Origin: Blastochloris sulfoviridis
Lineage (GTDB): Bacteria; Pseudomonadota; Alphaproteobacteria; Rhizobiales; Xanthobacteraceae
Direction of reading: 5' to 3'
DNA length: 64,000 nucleotides
NCBI RefSeq assembly: GCF_008630065.1
Contig: NZ_VWPL01000004.1
Span: 1 to 64,000, forward strand
The position numbers and the translations under genes are program-made. Numbering within the stretch: the stretch's first letter is position 1; each line of letters opens with the position of its first letter. This document shows positions 50,196 through 59,408 of this stretch, piece by piece. Under the pieces are notes generated by a model, which ran no database searches, was not told the origin of the DNA, and saw only the letters and a list, made by a program, of their open reading frames with translations.

Positions 50196-50615
50196 TCAGC
50201 GGCCCTTGCGGCGGCGCTGCTGGCCAAGGCCCATCTGCTTGGCCAACGCCGAGCGCGCGGCGGCATAGTTGGAGGCGACCATCGGATAGTCCGGCGGCAG
50301 GCCCCACTTCTCGCGATACTGCTCGGGCGTCAGGTTGTACTGCGTGCGCAGGTGGCGCTTGAGCGACTTGAACTTCTTGCCGTCTTCCAGGCAAATGATG
50401 AAATCGGCGGTGACCGACTTCTTGAGCGGCACGGCCGGCTTCAGCGGCTCGGCGGGCGCTTCGGTCTTGCCGCTGGAAACCTTCAGCAGAGCCGTGTACA
50501 CGTCACTGATCAGGTTCGACAAATCCCCCGACGCCACCGAATTGTTGCTCACATAGGCGGAGACGATGTCGGCGGCGAGTTCGATAAAATTCGACGAGCT
50601 GGAACTGTCTGACAT
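50196..50615 (-). CDS. mucR: MucR/Ros family transcriptional regulator
   Basis: 139 residues; represses and activates exopolysaccharide, motility and cell-cycle genes in rhizobia and relatives, binding AT-rich DNA. The C-terminal zinc-finger-like domain reads [17 protein letters not shown], where the second cysteine of classical Ros (CxxC) is replaced by aspartate, as in several MucR homologues that bind zinc differently or not at all. [18 protein letters not shown] is typical. The N-terminal half mediates oligomerisation. The leader region (50616-50900) is AT-rich, consistent with autoregulation. Confidence 0.93.
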   Translation of the reverse strand: MSDSSSSSNFIELAADIVSAYVSNNSVASGDLSNLISDVYTALLKVSSGKTEAPAEPLKPAVPLKKSVTADFIICLEDGKKFKSLKRHLRTQYNLTPEQYREKWGLPPDYPMVASNYAAARSALAKQMGLGQQRRRKGR

Positions 50616-51020
50616 TTCCTCGGTGTCCTTCTAGTGCGAACCTCTGCAAGGACGCGGAGGTTCGCCCCATGATGGCAGCGCTTTCTCACCCCAACGCCCA
50701 TTCTGCTGATGTGCGACGACAGGCGTCGAATCGAGCATCCTGTGTTCTGGTTCTCCTAAACTATATCTTCCGGCAACTTGCAAGGCGTTATTTCCGCCCA
50801 AGTACGATTGTGCTTTCGATATCCGCTGCCGCCAAGCTTTTTCCAATCGGCCAAGACCGGCGCAGGTGTAAAGCGTGGTAGTGGTGAACACTGAGTTCCG
50901 GCGTCAACCGGTTGCCGGCGGCACCGTCACGCTGGCGTGACCAAGGCCGCCTTGCGCCGCCGGCCGCGCCGCCCCAATTCCCGCAGGGGCTCGGACGCCA
51001 AAGAAAAGAAGAGGCAAACC
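50616..51020. other. Intergenic region, 405 bp
   Basis: AT-rich between about 50700 and 50860, fitting the mucR promoter and possible MucR autoregulatory sites. AAGAGG precedes msrB. No gene seen. Confidence 0.5.
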
Positions 51021-51458
51021 ATGACCATGACGAAGACGGCGCCTCCCCACCACCCCCGCGTGGTCAAGAGCGACGCCGAATGGCGGGCGATCCTCACCCC
51101 CGAGCAGTACGAGGTCACCCGCGGCCACGGCACCGAGCGGGCGTGCTCAAGCCCGCTGAACCACGAAAAGCGGGCCGGCAACTTCGCCTGCGTGTGCTGC
51201 GGCGCGCCGCTGTTTCGCGCGGGCACCAAGTTCGACTCGGGCACCGGCTGGCCGAGCTTCTTCGAGCCGGTGGACGGCGCGGTGACCGAGCACGACGACC
51301 GCGCGTGGTTCATGCACCGCACCGAGGTGCGTTGTGCCGCCTGCGACGCCCATCTCGGCCACGTCTTCCCGGACGGCCCGCCGCCGACCGGCCGCCGCTA
51401 TTGCATGAACGGCGTGGCGCTGCGCTTCGAGCCCGAAGGCGGGTCCGATGCGGCGTGA
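51021..51458 (+). CDS. msrB: Peptide-methionine (R)-S-oxide reductase MsrB
   Basis: 145 residues; repairs the R form of methionine sulfoxide. Two zinc CxxC pairs are visible (CVCCGAPLF and [12 protein letters not shown]), with [10 protein letters not shown] and catalytic cysteine in [11 protein letters not shown]. The ATG at 51021 follows AGAAGAGG. The downstream oligopeptidase B gene begins at or before its stop, so the pair is probably co-transcribed. Confidence 0.95.
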   Translation: MTMTKTAPPHHPRVVKSDAEWRAILTPEQYEVTRGHGTERACSSPLNHEKRAGNFACVCCGAPLFRAGTKFDSGTGWPSFFEPVDGAVTEHDDRAWFMHRTEVRCAACDAHLGHVFPDGPPPTGRRYCMNGVALRFEPEGGSDAA

Positions 51459-51477
51459 GGGAATGGGAGGCGGCGCC

Positions 51478-53577
51478 GTGAGCGCGCCCACGGCGCCGAT
51501 CGCGCCGCGCCGGCCATCGGTGCGCAATCTGCACGGCCATGTGCTTGAGGACGATTACGCCTGGATGCGCGCCGAGAACTGGCAGGAGGTGCTGCGCGAC
51601 CCCAAGCGCCTCGACCCCGCCATCCGTGCCCATCTGGAGGCCGAGACCGCCTATGCCGAGGCGGTGCTGGCGGGCGAGGCCGATCTGCGGCAGACGCTCG
51701 CCGCCGAGATGCGCGCCCGCATCAAGGAGGACGACGCCGCGGTGCCGGCCCCCGACGGGCCGTTCGCCTACTACACCCGCCACCGCGCGGGCGGCCAGCA
51801 CCCGCTGGTCTGCCGCACCGCGCGGGCGGGCGGACCGGAGGAGCTGCTGCTCGACGGCGACGCGCTGGCCGCCGGCAAGGCGTTCTTCCATCTCGGCGAC
51901 TGGCAGCGCTCGCCGGACCACCGGCTGCTCGCCTATGCCGCCGACGAGACCGGCTCGGAGTTCCAGACGCTGCGGGTGCGCGACCTCGCCGCCGGAACCG
52001 ATCTCGCTGATGCTGTGCCCGACATCGCCGACGACATGGCGTGGGCCGCCGCGGGCGACGCGCTCTATTACGTCCGCCGCGACGCCCACCACCGCCCCTC
52101 GCGCGTCTTCCGCCACCGGCTCGGCACCGATCCGGCCAGCGACGAGCTGGTGTTCGAGGAGGCCGATCCCGGCCTGTTCGTCGGCCTCGCCGAGACGCAG
52201 GCGCGACGGCTGGCGCTGATCACCGTCGGCGACCACGAGACCTCGGTCGCCTATGCGCTCGATCTCGCCGACCCGCAGGCGCGCCCGCGCCTGCTGGCGC
52301 CGCGGCGCCAGAGCGTGCGCTACTCGGCCGAGCACCATCCCGGACAGCGGCTGTTCTACATCCTCACCAATGCCGACGGCGCCGAGGACTTCAAGGTGGC
52401 GGTGGCGCCCGAGGACGATCCCGCGCCCGCCGCCTGGCGCGATCTGGTGGCGCACCGGCCGGGCACGCTGATCCTCGACATCGCTTTGTTCGCCAACCAC
52501 CTCGTGCGGCTGGAGCGGGAGGACGGCCTGCCGCGCCTCGTCGTGCGCGCGCTCGACAGCGGCGCCGAGCACACCATCGCCTTCGGCGAGGAGGCCTATT
52601 CGCTGAGCCTCCACGCCGGCTACGAGTTCGACACCAGGACGGTGCGCTTCGTCTATTCGTCGATGACGACGCCGGCCGAGACCTACGACTACGACATGGC
52701 GCGCCGCACCCGCGTTCTGCGCAAGCGCCAGGAGGTGCCCTCGGGCCACGACCCCGCCGCCTATGTCACCCGCCGCCTGCACGCGCGGGCACCGGACGGC
52801 GAGAACGTGCCGGTGACCGTGCTCTATCGCGCCGGCACGCCGCTCGACGGCTCGGCGCCCTGCCTGCTCTACGGCTATGGCGCCTATGGCATCTCGATGC
52901 CGGCAGGGTTCCAGACCGCGCGGCTGTCGCTGGTCGATCGCGGCTTCATTTATGCCATCGCCCATGTGCGCGGCGGCACCGAGAAGGGCTGGCGCTGGTA
53001 TCGCGAGGGCAAGCTCGACCGCAAGACCAACAGCTTCACCGACTTCATCGCCGCCGCCCGGCACCTGATCGCCGAGGGCTTCACGGCAAAGGGCCGCCTC
53101 GTTGCCCAGGGCGGCTCGGCCGGCGGGCTGCTGATGGGGGCGGTCGCCAACATGGCGCCGGAGCTGTTCGCCGGCATCATCGCCGAGGTGCCGTTCGTCG
53201 ACGTGCTGACAACCATGCTCGACGACACGCTGCCGCTGACGCCGCCGGAATGGCCGGAATGGGGCAACCCGATCGAGGATGCCCGCGCCTTCGAGATCAT
53301 CCGCGCCTATTCGCCGCTCGACAATGTGGCGGCGCGCCCCTACCCGGCGATGCTGATCCTGTCCGGCCTCGCCGACCCGCGGGTGACCTATTGGGAGCCG
53401 GCGAAATGGGCGGCGAAGCTGCGCGCCGCCACCACATCGGGCCGGCCGATCCTGCTGCGATTGAACATGGATGCCGGCCACGCCGGCGCCGCCGGCCGCT
53501 TCGACCGCCTCGACGAGATCGCCTGGGCCTACGCCTTCGCCCTCAAGGCCGTGTCGGGCCGGGATCAGCCGGCCTGA
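51478..53577 (+). CDS. Oligopeptidase B-like S9 family peptidase
   Basis: 699 residues: an N-terminal seven-bladed beta-propeller (about 70-420) and a C-terminal alpha/beta-hydrolase domain. The catalytic triad is visible: Ser in GGSAGGLLMG, Asp in GLADPRVTYWEP and His in MDAGHAG. Cuts short peptides after basic residues in the cytosol. GTG at 51478 is preferred because GGGAGG sits 7 nt upstream; ATG codons at 51448 and 51463 are in frame and the first overlaps msrB. Possible operon with msrB. Confidence 0.9.
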   Translation: MSAPTAPIAPRRPSVRNLHGHVLEDDYAWMRAENWQEVLRDPKRLDPAIRAHLEAETAYAEAVLAGEADLRQTLAAEMRARIKEDDAAVPAPDGPFAYYTRHRAGGQHPLVCRTARAGGPEELLLDGDALAAGKAFFHLGDWQRSPDHRLLAYAADETGSEFQTLRVRDLAAGTDLADAVPDIADDMAWAAAGDALYYVRRDAHHRPSRVFRHRLGTDPASDELVFEEADPGLFVGLAETQARRLALITVGDHETSVAYALDLADPQARPRLLAPRRQSVRYSAEHHPGQRLFYILTNADGAEDFKVAVAPEDDPAPAAWRDLVAHRPGTLILDIALFANHLVRLEREDGLPRLVVRALDSGAEHTIAFGEEAYSLSLHAGYEFDTRTVRFVYSSMTTPAETYDYDMARRTRVLRKRQEVPSGHDPAAYVTRRLHARAPDGENVPVTVLYRAGTPLDGSAPCLLYGYGAYGISMPAGFQTARLSLVDRGFIYAIAHVRGGTEKGWRWYREGKLDRKTNSFTDFIAAARHLIAEGFTAKGRLVAQGGSAGGLLMGAVANMAPELFAGIIAEVPFVDVLTTMLDDTLPLTPPEWPEWGNPIEDARAFEIIRAYSPLDNVAARPYPAMLILSGLADPRVTYWEPAKWAAKLRAATTSGRPILLRLNMDAGHAGAAGRFDRLDEIAWAYAFALKAVSGRDQPA

Positions 53578-55145
53578 TCCCGGCCCTTTTGTTCGGCGCG
53601 CTTGTGCTCGACGCGCTCGACATGGTCGCGCAACGCCTGGACCGAGGCGAAGCGCACCAGCCCCTCGGGCAGATCCGCCTCGATCGAGCCGTCGGCATAG
53701 AGCGTGTACGCCATGCCGCCGATCACCCCGGCCTTGAGGATGCGGCTCGATGCCGGATCCTCCGGCGTATCCGTCACGGCTTCCGGCTGTCTCGGCACCG
53801 GGGGTGTTGGCACCGGCTCTCTTGAAGCCGGCTGCATCGGCACCGGCGGCCGTGTGGCCGCGGGCGGGGCCGGCACAGCCGCGCCGCCGGCCGGCGGAGT
53901 GGGCGCGGACTCAGGCTCGGGCGTGCCATCCGGCGTCAGGCCCTGGCCCCAGGCCTTCTGCCAGGCCGCCCGGAACGGATCGACCCGCTCCGGCTCCGCC
54001 TTCGGCTCGGGCTTCGGTTCCGGCTTGGGTTCCAGTCTGGCGAGTTCCGGCTTGGCCGGTTCCGGCTTCAGGAGCTCCGGTCTGGACTGGTCCGCCTTGG
54101 GCTGGAACCGCGAGTCCGGCCGGACGTCGGGTCTGGACGCGGGCCTGCCGGCGTCGGGCTTGCCCTCAGGCTTGCCGGACTCAGGCGTTCCGGCCTCAGG
54201 TTTGGGCTCGGGCCGGGGCACGGGCTTGAATCCGAATCTCGGCTCGCCGAGAGGCTTGGTCTCCGGCCTCAAGTCCGGCTCGCCCTTCGCCTCAGGCGCC
54301 GCCTCGGCTTTCGCGTCGGGTTTCGTTTGCGGCTTTGTCTGGGGATTGGCCTCGAATCCCGGCCCTGGCCGCGCCTCGGGCGCGGGTTCCCGTCGCGGCC
54401 GCAACCCGAAGCCCGGCTTCGCCTCGGAAATCGCCTCGAGCCGGGACTGCGGCCGCGCATCGTCGCGCGCCTGCGGCGGCTCGGCCGGCTGCGGCCGCGC
54501 GTGCGGCGCGTAGAGGGAGAGATCCACCTCGGGTTCCGGCTCGGGCACGCGCAGCGGCGGGATGCGCAGCGTCTCGGGCTGCAGGCGCGCCTGCTGGGAC
54601 CGCTCGGCCAGGACGCGCGGCGGCGCCGGCGCCATCTCGTCCAGCATGCCGGCATCCTCCGGCGCGAGACCGGACACCGGCATCTGGCGCGCCAACTCGT
54701 GCGGCAGGGCGCGCGACGCCTCCTGCGGCCGCTCCAGATCGACGGGCGGAACCGGCGGCTTGATCGGCGCCTGAACCGGCGCCGGCATCGGCGGGTAGGG
54801 CTGGGCCGGGGCCGGCGGCGGCGCGTGCAGCGGAACCTGTGCCGGACCCTGCGCCGATCTCGGCGGGGCCGGCGGCCGGGCCATCGGCCGGGCAGCGGGC
54901 CGCCCAGCGGCCCCCGGCCCCGTGGTGGCCGGCCGCGCCAGGAGATCCATGCGCGAGCCGATCTCCTCCAGCGCCGCGAGGATGCTGCCGAGGCCAATGG
55001 CGAGAAGCCCCCCGGTCAGCCCCACCGTGCCGGCGAGAATGAGGGTGTTGTCGAAGCCGAACGCCAGAAACGGCATTCCGCCCACAATGGCCGCCAGTCC
55101 GCTGACGGCCAGGATCGTCCCGAGGACGATCAGAAAGATGGCCAT
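53565..55145 (-). CDS. Proline-rich membrane protein, unknown function
   Basis: 526 residues. Two N-terminal membrane segments (about 4-24 and 33-58) are followed by a long proline/alanine/lysine-rich region (about 70-450) with PEPKPEPKPEPKAEPE-type repeats, and a short conserved C-terminal domain (ILKAGVIGGMAYTLYADGSIEADLPEGLVRFASVQALRDHV). The arrangement recurs in Hyphomicrobiales. The linker could span the envelope or be disordered cytosol. It converges with the oligopeptidase gene and overlaps its last codons by 13 bp. Confidence 0.75.
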   Translation of the reverse strand: MAIFLIVLGTILAVSGLAAIVGGMPFLAFGFDNTLILAGTVGLTGGLLAIGLGSILAALEEIGSRMDLLARPATTGPGAAGRPAARPMARPPAPPRSAQGPAQVPLHAPPPAPAQPYPPMPAPVQAPIKPPVPPVDLERPQEASRALPHELARQMPVSGLAPEDAGMLDEMAPAPPRVLAERSQQARLQPETLRIPPLRVPEPEPEVDLSLYAPHARPQPAEPPQARDDARPQSRLEAISEAKPGFGLRPRREPAPEARPGPGFEANPQTKPQTKPDAKAEAAPEAKGEPDLRPETKPLGEPRFGFKPVPRPEPKPEAGTPESGKPEGKPDAGRPASRPDVRPDSRFQPKADQSRPELLKPEPAKPELARLEPKPEPKPEPKAEPERVDPFRAAWQKAWGQGLTPDGTPEPESAPTPPAGGAAVPAPPAATRPPVPMQPASREPVPTPPVPRQPEAVTDTPEDPASSRILKAGVIGGMAYTLYADGSIEADLPEGLVRFASVQALRDHVERVEHKRAEQKGRDQAG

Positions 55146-55315
55146 GTCGTCACCTTGCCGCGCGCCTGCCGCGGCTTCGCAGAGTCATGATCCAAAATCA
55201 GCCGCGATTCCACAACCAGACCGTTCGGCGCCGCCGTTGTCTCGGCGCGCCGGCCCTCTATCTAGATGATGTCCCAGGTCCGCCTGGCCCGCGGCAGGGT
55301 CGCCCGACCCGGCGG

Positions 55316-55420
55316 AATCAACCCGTTCACGAAGGTCTTCGCGATGTCGTTCACGAACCAACTCATGAAGGTCTTCTCGAACCCGTTCAAGAAGGTCTTC
55401 GCCATGTCGTTCTCGCTCCC
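55316..55420. repeat. In-frame repeats around the sodB start
   Basis: The unit TTCANGAAGGTCTTCGCNATG followed by TCGTTC occurs at about 55327-55350 and 55386-55410, with a third partial unit (CATGAAGGTCTTCTCGAAC) between. Each full unit carries an in-frame ATG. Confidence 0.7.
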
Positions 55421-56006
55421 GGACCTGCCTTACGCCTACGATGCCCTCGCCCCCTATATGAGCCGCGAGACGCTCGAATATCACCATGACAAGCATCATC
55501 TCGCTTATGTCAACAATGGCAATAACTTGTTGAAAGGCACGGACTGGGAGGGCAAACCCCTTGAGGACGTGGTGGTCGGCTCGTTCGGCAAGAACACCGG
55601 CCTGTTCAACAATGCCGGCCAGCACTACAACCACCTGCACTTCTGGAAATGGATGAAGCCCAACGGCGGCGGCAAGATCCCCGGCCGGCTGGAAGCGAAA
55701 ATCATCGCCGATTTCGGCTCTGTGGATAAGTTCAAGGAGTTCTTCATCCAGGCCGGCGTCACCCAGTTCGGCTCCGGCTGGTGCTGGCTCGCGGTCAAGG
55801 ACGGCGCGCTCGTCGTCTCCAAGACCCCGAACGGTGAAAATCCGCTCGTTCACGGTGCCCAGCCGATCCTCGGCTGCGATGTCTGGGAGCATTCCTACTA
55901 CATCGACTACCGCAATCGCCGGCCGGACTACCTGAAGGCGTTCATCGACAACCTCGTCAACTGGGAATATGTGGACGAAATGTTCGAGGCCGCCCTCAAG
56001 AAATAA
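55404..56006 (+). CDS. sodB: Superoxide dismutase, Fe/Mn family (Fe type)
   Basis: 200 residues; converts superoxide to oxygen and peroxide. Metal ligands sit in YHHDKHH (H), NNAGQHYNH (H), and DVWEHSYYIDY (D, H). GSGWCWL and DYRNRRPDYL fit the Fe-type group. The ATG at 55404 gives the normal N-terminus (MSFSLPDLPYAYD). Upstream in-frame ATGs at 55266, 55269 and 55344 would add repeated VFAMSF-containing peptides, because the start region has been duplicated. Confidence 0.93.
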   Translation: MSFSLPDLPYAYDALAPYMSRETLEYHHDKHHLAYVNNGNNLLKGTDWEGKPLEDVVVGSFGKNTGLFNNAGQHYNHLHFWKWMKPNGGGKIPGRLEAKIIADFGSVDKFKEFFIQAGVTQFGSGWCWLAVKDGALVVSKTPNGENPLVHGAQPILGCDVWEHSYYIDYRNRRPDYLKAFIDNLVNWEYVDEMFEAALKK

Positions 56007-56026
56007 AAAACTAATTACCATGTGCA

Positions 56027-56046
56027 GCGGCGGCGGACGCCGCCGC
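56027..56046 (+). terminator. Hairpin after sodB
   Basis: GCGGCGGCG (56027-56035) and CGCCGCCGC (56038-56046) 21 bp after the sodB stop. There is no T-run. Confidence 0.4.
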
Positions 56047-56260
56047 ACTGCAGCGTCGAATTCTATTCATGAACCTATGGCATCCACTACCAAAGTTGCC
56101 GCAATCCTGATCAATATGGATGGATTGGCGGCGGTCGGGCCGCGCAAGCCGCTTCCGTAACGGAGCGGGGACACCGGCCGCAAGCTTTTGGATCGGTCTC
56201 CGAAGTCCGGCACGCGAAACCGTCGTGCCGGACTTCGCACGCGAGGGCTGTGGGGTCACG

Positions 56261-57958
56261 ATGTTCAGAGTAGCGGCGCGCAACTGGGCTGGCGCGCACC
56301 TTGCCGATATTGCCGCGCTGGCGCTGCTTGGCGCGCTCTCCGTGGTGGCGCTCCTGACCTTCCGCCACTACGGCCTGGGATGGGACGACTACACCCACGC
56401 CGAATATGGCGAACTGCTGCTCGCCTACTACACCTCCGGCTTCGAGGACACGCGGGCGCTGTCCTTCGTCAATCTCTATTATTACGGCGGCGGCTTCGAC
56501 ATGCTGTCGGCGATCGTGGCGCGCATCCTGCCGCTCGACCTGTTCGCCGCCCGCCGCCTGATGGGCGCCGTCGTCGGGCTGATCGGCCTCGTCATCACCT
56601 GGCGGCTCGGCCGCCGGCTCGGCGGCCCCAATGCCGGCCTTGCTGCGCTGGTGCTGCTGACGCTCTGCCCGCTCTATTACGGCCACATGTTCATGAACGC
56701 GAAGGACGTACCCTTCGCGGTGGCCAAGATCAGCCTGCTCTATGCGCTGGTGCGCGCCTTCGAGGAATATCCAAAACCGTCCTGGAAGACGGTGGCGCTG
56801 TTCGGCCTGACCCTCGGCCTGACCCTCGGCACCCGGGTGATGGGCGGCATCGCCGTGCTGTCGGTGGGGCTCGCCGGCATCGTGCTGCTGACGCTGGAGG
56901 CGCGGCGGATCGGCCTGAAGTCGGCCATCGGCCGGTTCGGCGCCTTCGCCGGCATTCTGTGCTGCGGCCTGGTGCTGGCCTATGGCGTGATGGGGCTGGT
57001 GTGGCCGTGGTCCATCGCCGAGCCGCTCAACCCGGTCCGGGCGGTGATGTACTTCACCAAGTTCTGGGAGGTGCCCTGGCGCGAGCTCTACGAGGGCTCG
57101 GCGGTTCTTGTGCCGGAGATGCCGCGCGGCTATGTGCCGACGCTGTTCGCGGTCACCATGCCGGAAGTGTTCCTGCTGCTGGCGCTGCTCGGCATCGGGG
57201 TGGCGCTGCGCACGCTGTTCCGCGCCGACGCGCCGCCGATCCGCCGCACCATCGAGATCCTGCTGCTCGGCGCCGCCCTGGTGCCGATCCTGGTGACGGT
57301 GGCGACCAAGCCGGCGATGTACAACGGCATCCGCCACTTCGTGTTCGTCACCCCGCCGCTGGCGGTGCTCGGCGGGCTGGCCGTGGCCTGGCTGATCGAG
57401 CGGCTGGCGCCGCTGCCCCGGCTGCGCGCCGCCACCTTCGGCGCGCTGGGCCTCGCCGCGTCGGTGACTGTCGTCGACATGGTGCGGCTGCACCCCTACC
57501 AGTACGCCCACTACAACCATCTGATCGGCGGGCTGCAGACCGCCGACCGCGAGTTCATGCTTGACTATTGGGGCCTCGCCTTCAAGCAGGCCGGTGAGGA
57601 GCTGCGCGCCGAGATCGACCGGCGGGGCCTGAAGCCGCCGGTGGGGCGGCGCTGGAAGGTCGCCACTTGCGGCCCGCACAATGCGGCGCGCATCGCGCTC
57701 GGCCCCAATTTCGTCGTCACTTACGACACGCACGGCGCCGACTTCGCTCTGATGCTCGGCGAATACTACTGCCAGCGGCTCCCGCTGAAGCCGATGGTCG
57801 AGGTGAGCCGGGAAGGCGTGATGTTCGCGGCGGTCTATGACGTCCGCAGCGCCGACCCGCTGGCCAGCGTGTTCTCCACCCCGCCGATCCAGCCGCCGCT
57901 GCCCAACCAGCAGCAGGCCTCCGGCCGTGCGGCGATGCCGCGGCCGGCGGCGCCCTGA
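56261..57958 (+). CDS. Glycosyltransferase family 39-type membrane protein
   Basis: 565 residues with about ten membrane helices. The first lumenal loop has GLGWDDYTHAEYGELLL (the DD/DE-type acidic motif of GT-C transferases that use lipid-linked sugars). LYYGHMFMNAKDVPFAV and TKPAMYNGIRHFVFVTPP are further family-like segments. The periplasmic C-terminal part (about 430-565) has no recognised domain and a glutamine/proline-rich end. Probably transfers a sugar from a polyprenyl carrier to an envelope acceptor; the acceptor is unknown. The ATG at 56261 is preferred over upstream frame extension. No glycan cluster adjoins it. Confidence 0.75.
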   Translation: MFRVAARNWAGAHLADIAALALLGALSVVALLTFRHYGLGWDDYTHAEYGELLLAYYTSGFEDTRALSFVNLYYYGGGFDMLSAIVARILPLDLFAARRLMGAVVGLIGLVITWRLGRRLGGPNAGLAALVLLTLCPLYYGHMFMNAKDVPFAVAKISLLYALVRAFEEYPKPSWKTVALFGLTLGLTLGTRVMGGIAVLSVGLAGIVLLTLEARRIGLKSAIGRFGAFAGILCCGLVLAYGVMGLVWPWSIAEPLNPVRAVMYFTKFWEVPWRELYEGSAVLVPEMPRGYVPTLFAVTMPEVFLLLALLGIGVALRTLFRADAPPIRRTIEILLLGAALVPILVTVATKPAMYNGIRHFVFVTPPLAVLGGLAVAWLIERLAPLPRLRAATFGALGLAASVTVVDMVRLHPYQYAHYNHLIGGLQTADREFMLDYWGLAFKQAGEELRAEIDRRGLKPPVGRRWKVATCGPHNAARIALGPNFVVTYDTHGADFALMLGEYYCQRLPLKPMVEVSREGVMFAAVYDVRSADPLASVFSTPPIQPPLPNQQQASGRAAMPRPAAP

Positions 57959-58100
57959 CCGCGGCCGCCGCCGCCACCGCGCGCCGGGCCGGCTGACGGC
58001 CGCGGAGCCTCTTGAAGGCGCGTGCCTGTTGTGGGCACTGTGAGCCGGCGCGCCGGGAGCGGGAAGCCGTCAGCGGGAACCTGCGCGCGGGGGGCGGCGC

Positions 58101-58772
58101 ATGAACAGCCTGGCACGGATCGACTGGATCGCGAAGGTTCCGGGGCTCGACCGGCTCGACGGCGAGGCGCGAGCGCTGATCGCCACCCGCACGCCGCTGG
58201 TGCAGGTGCCCAAGGGCGGCCACGCCTTCGCCGCCGGCACCGAATGCAGCTCCTATCTGGTGGTGGTGACGGGCTGCGTGCGCGTCCAGCTCATCGCCGA
58301 GAACGGCCGCGAGATCGTGCTCTACCGCGTTCGCTCGGGGGAGAGCTGCGTGCTCACCACCTCCTGCCTGATGACCCGCGCGCCCTACGGCGCCGAAGCC
58401 ATCGCCGAAGACGACGTGGTGGCAGCGGCGCTGCCGGGCGAGACCTTCCGCGCCCTGCTCGCCAGCTCGGCGACCTTCCGCGACTTCGTGCTGGCGGCCT
58501 ATGCCGACCGCGTCGCCGACCTGATCCTGACCATGGAAGACGCGGTGTTCCACCGCATCGACCGGCGGCTCGCCCGCCTCCTGCTCGCCCGCAGCATGGC
58601 GGCGGTGACGGCCACCCACCAGGAACTCGCCGCCGAGCTCGGCTCGGCCCGCGAGGTGGTGTCGCGACAGCTCAAATCGTTCGAGAAGCAGGGGCTGGTC
58701 GTGCTGTCGCGCGGCCGCATCGACATCGTCGACCGTGCGCGCCTCGTCCGCCTCGCCGACGAGGCGGATTGA
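58101..58772 (+). CDS. Crp/Fnr family transcriptional regulator
   Basis: 223 residues: cyclic-nucleotide-binding-type domain (about 15-125, PKGGHAFAAGTECSSYLVVVTGCVRV, LYRVRSGESCVLTTSCLM) and a helix-turn-helix (about 168-210, THQELAAELGSAREVVSRQLKSFEKQGLV). The N-terminal cysteines needed for an FNR iron-sulfur cluster are absent, so it is not an oxygen-sensing FNR; C47, C84 and C90 could still be redox active. It is followed by a DUF2892 gene with a GTGAC-AAG-GTCAC dyad between. Confidence 0.88.
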   Translation: MNSLARIDWIAKVPGLDRLDGEARALIATRTPLVQVPKGGHAFAAGTECSSYLVVVTGCVRVQLIAENGREIVLYRVRSGESCVLTTSCLMTRAPYGAEAIAEDDVVAAALPGETFRALLASSATFRDFVLAAYADRVADLILTMEDAVFHRIDRRLARLLLARSMAAVTATHQELAAELGSAREVVSRQLKSFEKQGLVVLSRGRIDIVDRARLVRLADEAD

Positions 58773-58813
58773 CCCGCCGCCCGTCTGCCGTTTGTGACGT
58801 TTCCCGGCCGTTT

Positions 58814-58826
58814 GTGACAAGGTCAC
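58814..58826. promoter_or_regulatory. GTGAC-AAG-GTCAC dyad
   Basis: Short perfect dyad 94 bp before the DUF2892 gene and 41 bp after the Crp/Fnr gene; a second TTTGTGAC occurs 23 bp to the left. Candidate site for the adjacent regulator. Confidence 0.4.
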
Positions 58827-58920
58827 CGACGCTGCGGCGGCCATCGGTCATGGTGACGCCATGCCCGACGGGCACCGGCGTCCCCGGCCGGCCACCAAGT
58901 CACTTCTGGAGACGTAGAGA

Positions 58921-59112
58921 ATGACCACCAACGTTGGCGGGATCGACCGCGCGCTGCGTATCATCGCCGGTATCGCCCTCATCGCCTTCGCGCTGCTGTC
59001 GGGCAACCAATATGCCTGGATCGGCTGGATCGGCGTGGTCCCGCTCGCCACCGCCATGCTCGGCTGGTGCCCGGCCTATTCGATGATCGGCGTGTCGACC
59101 TGCTCGCGGTAG
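58921..59112 (+). CDS. DUF2892 (YgaP-like) membrane protein
   Basis: 63 residues with two membrane helices and the family opening NVGGIDRALRIIAGIALIAF, then WIGWIGVVPLATAMLGWCPAYSMIG with a conserved cysteine. In YgaP this domain follows a rhodanese; stand-alone copies often accompany Crp/Fnr-type regulators and sulfur or redox genes. GAGAC precedes the ATG. Confidence 0.9.
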   Translation: MTTNVGGIDRALRIIAGIALIAFALLSGNQYAWIGWIGVVPLATAMLGWCPAYSMIGVSTCSR

Positions 59113-59217
59113 AGCGTCCGCCGATCTGATTGGATCAAGCGGACGCGTCTCAAGTCTTTGAGTTATCGCATTCTCTCTCGCAAAACCGGTTCCCACTTTT
59201 GCGGAGAATGCTCTAGA
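59110..59217 (+). repeat. RIME-like dispersed repeat, copy 6
   Basis: AGAGCGTCCGCCGATCTGAT, CGCATTCTCTCTCGCAAAAC, CGGTTCCCACTTTTGCGG and AGAATGCTCTAGA segments. Starts in the DUF2892 stop codon. Confidence 0.75.
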
Positions 59218-59221
59218 CGCA

Positions 59222-59400
59222 AGCCGCACGCCGTAAGACGATCCCGGCCTGCGCGGCTCACGCCGCCGGGCCGGGACGACAGCCTGGGCCTCATCATCCC
59301 GAGCGAGGCGCCGGCCGAGACCGGGATCGTCGGCAGAATAGGCCCCCTCTATCCTGAAGGCGATCCCGGCTTGCGCGCTGCGTGCTTGGCCGGGACGGCG
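59222..59400. repeat. Family-D intergenic repeats
   Basis: Repeated GATCCCGGCNTGCGCG...GGCCGGGACG blocks, in alternating orientation, like those at 36690-36860. Confidence 0.5.
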
Positions 59401-59408
59401 ACGGGGGC

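Noticed and set aside
51310..53481. 723-codon minus-strand open frame over oligopeptidase B
   Set aside because: Shadow of a well-supported peptidase gene.
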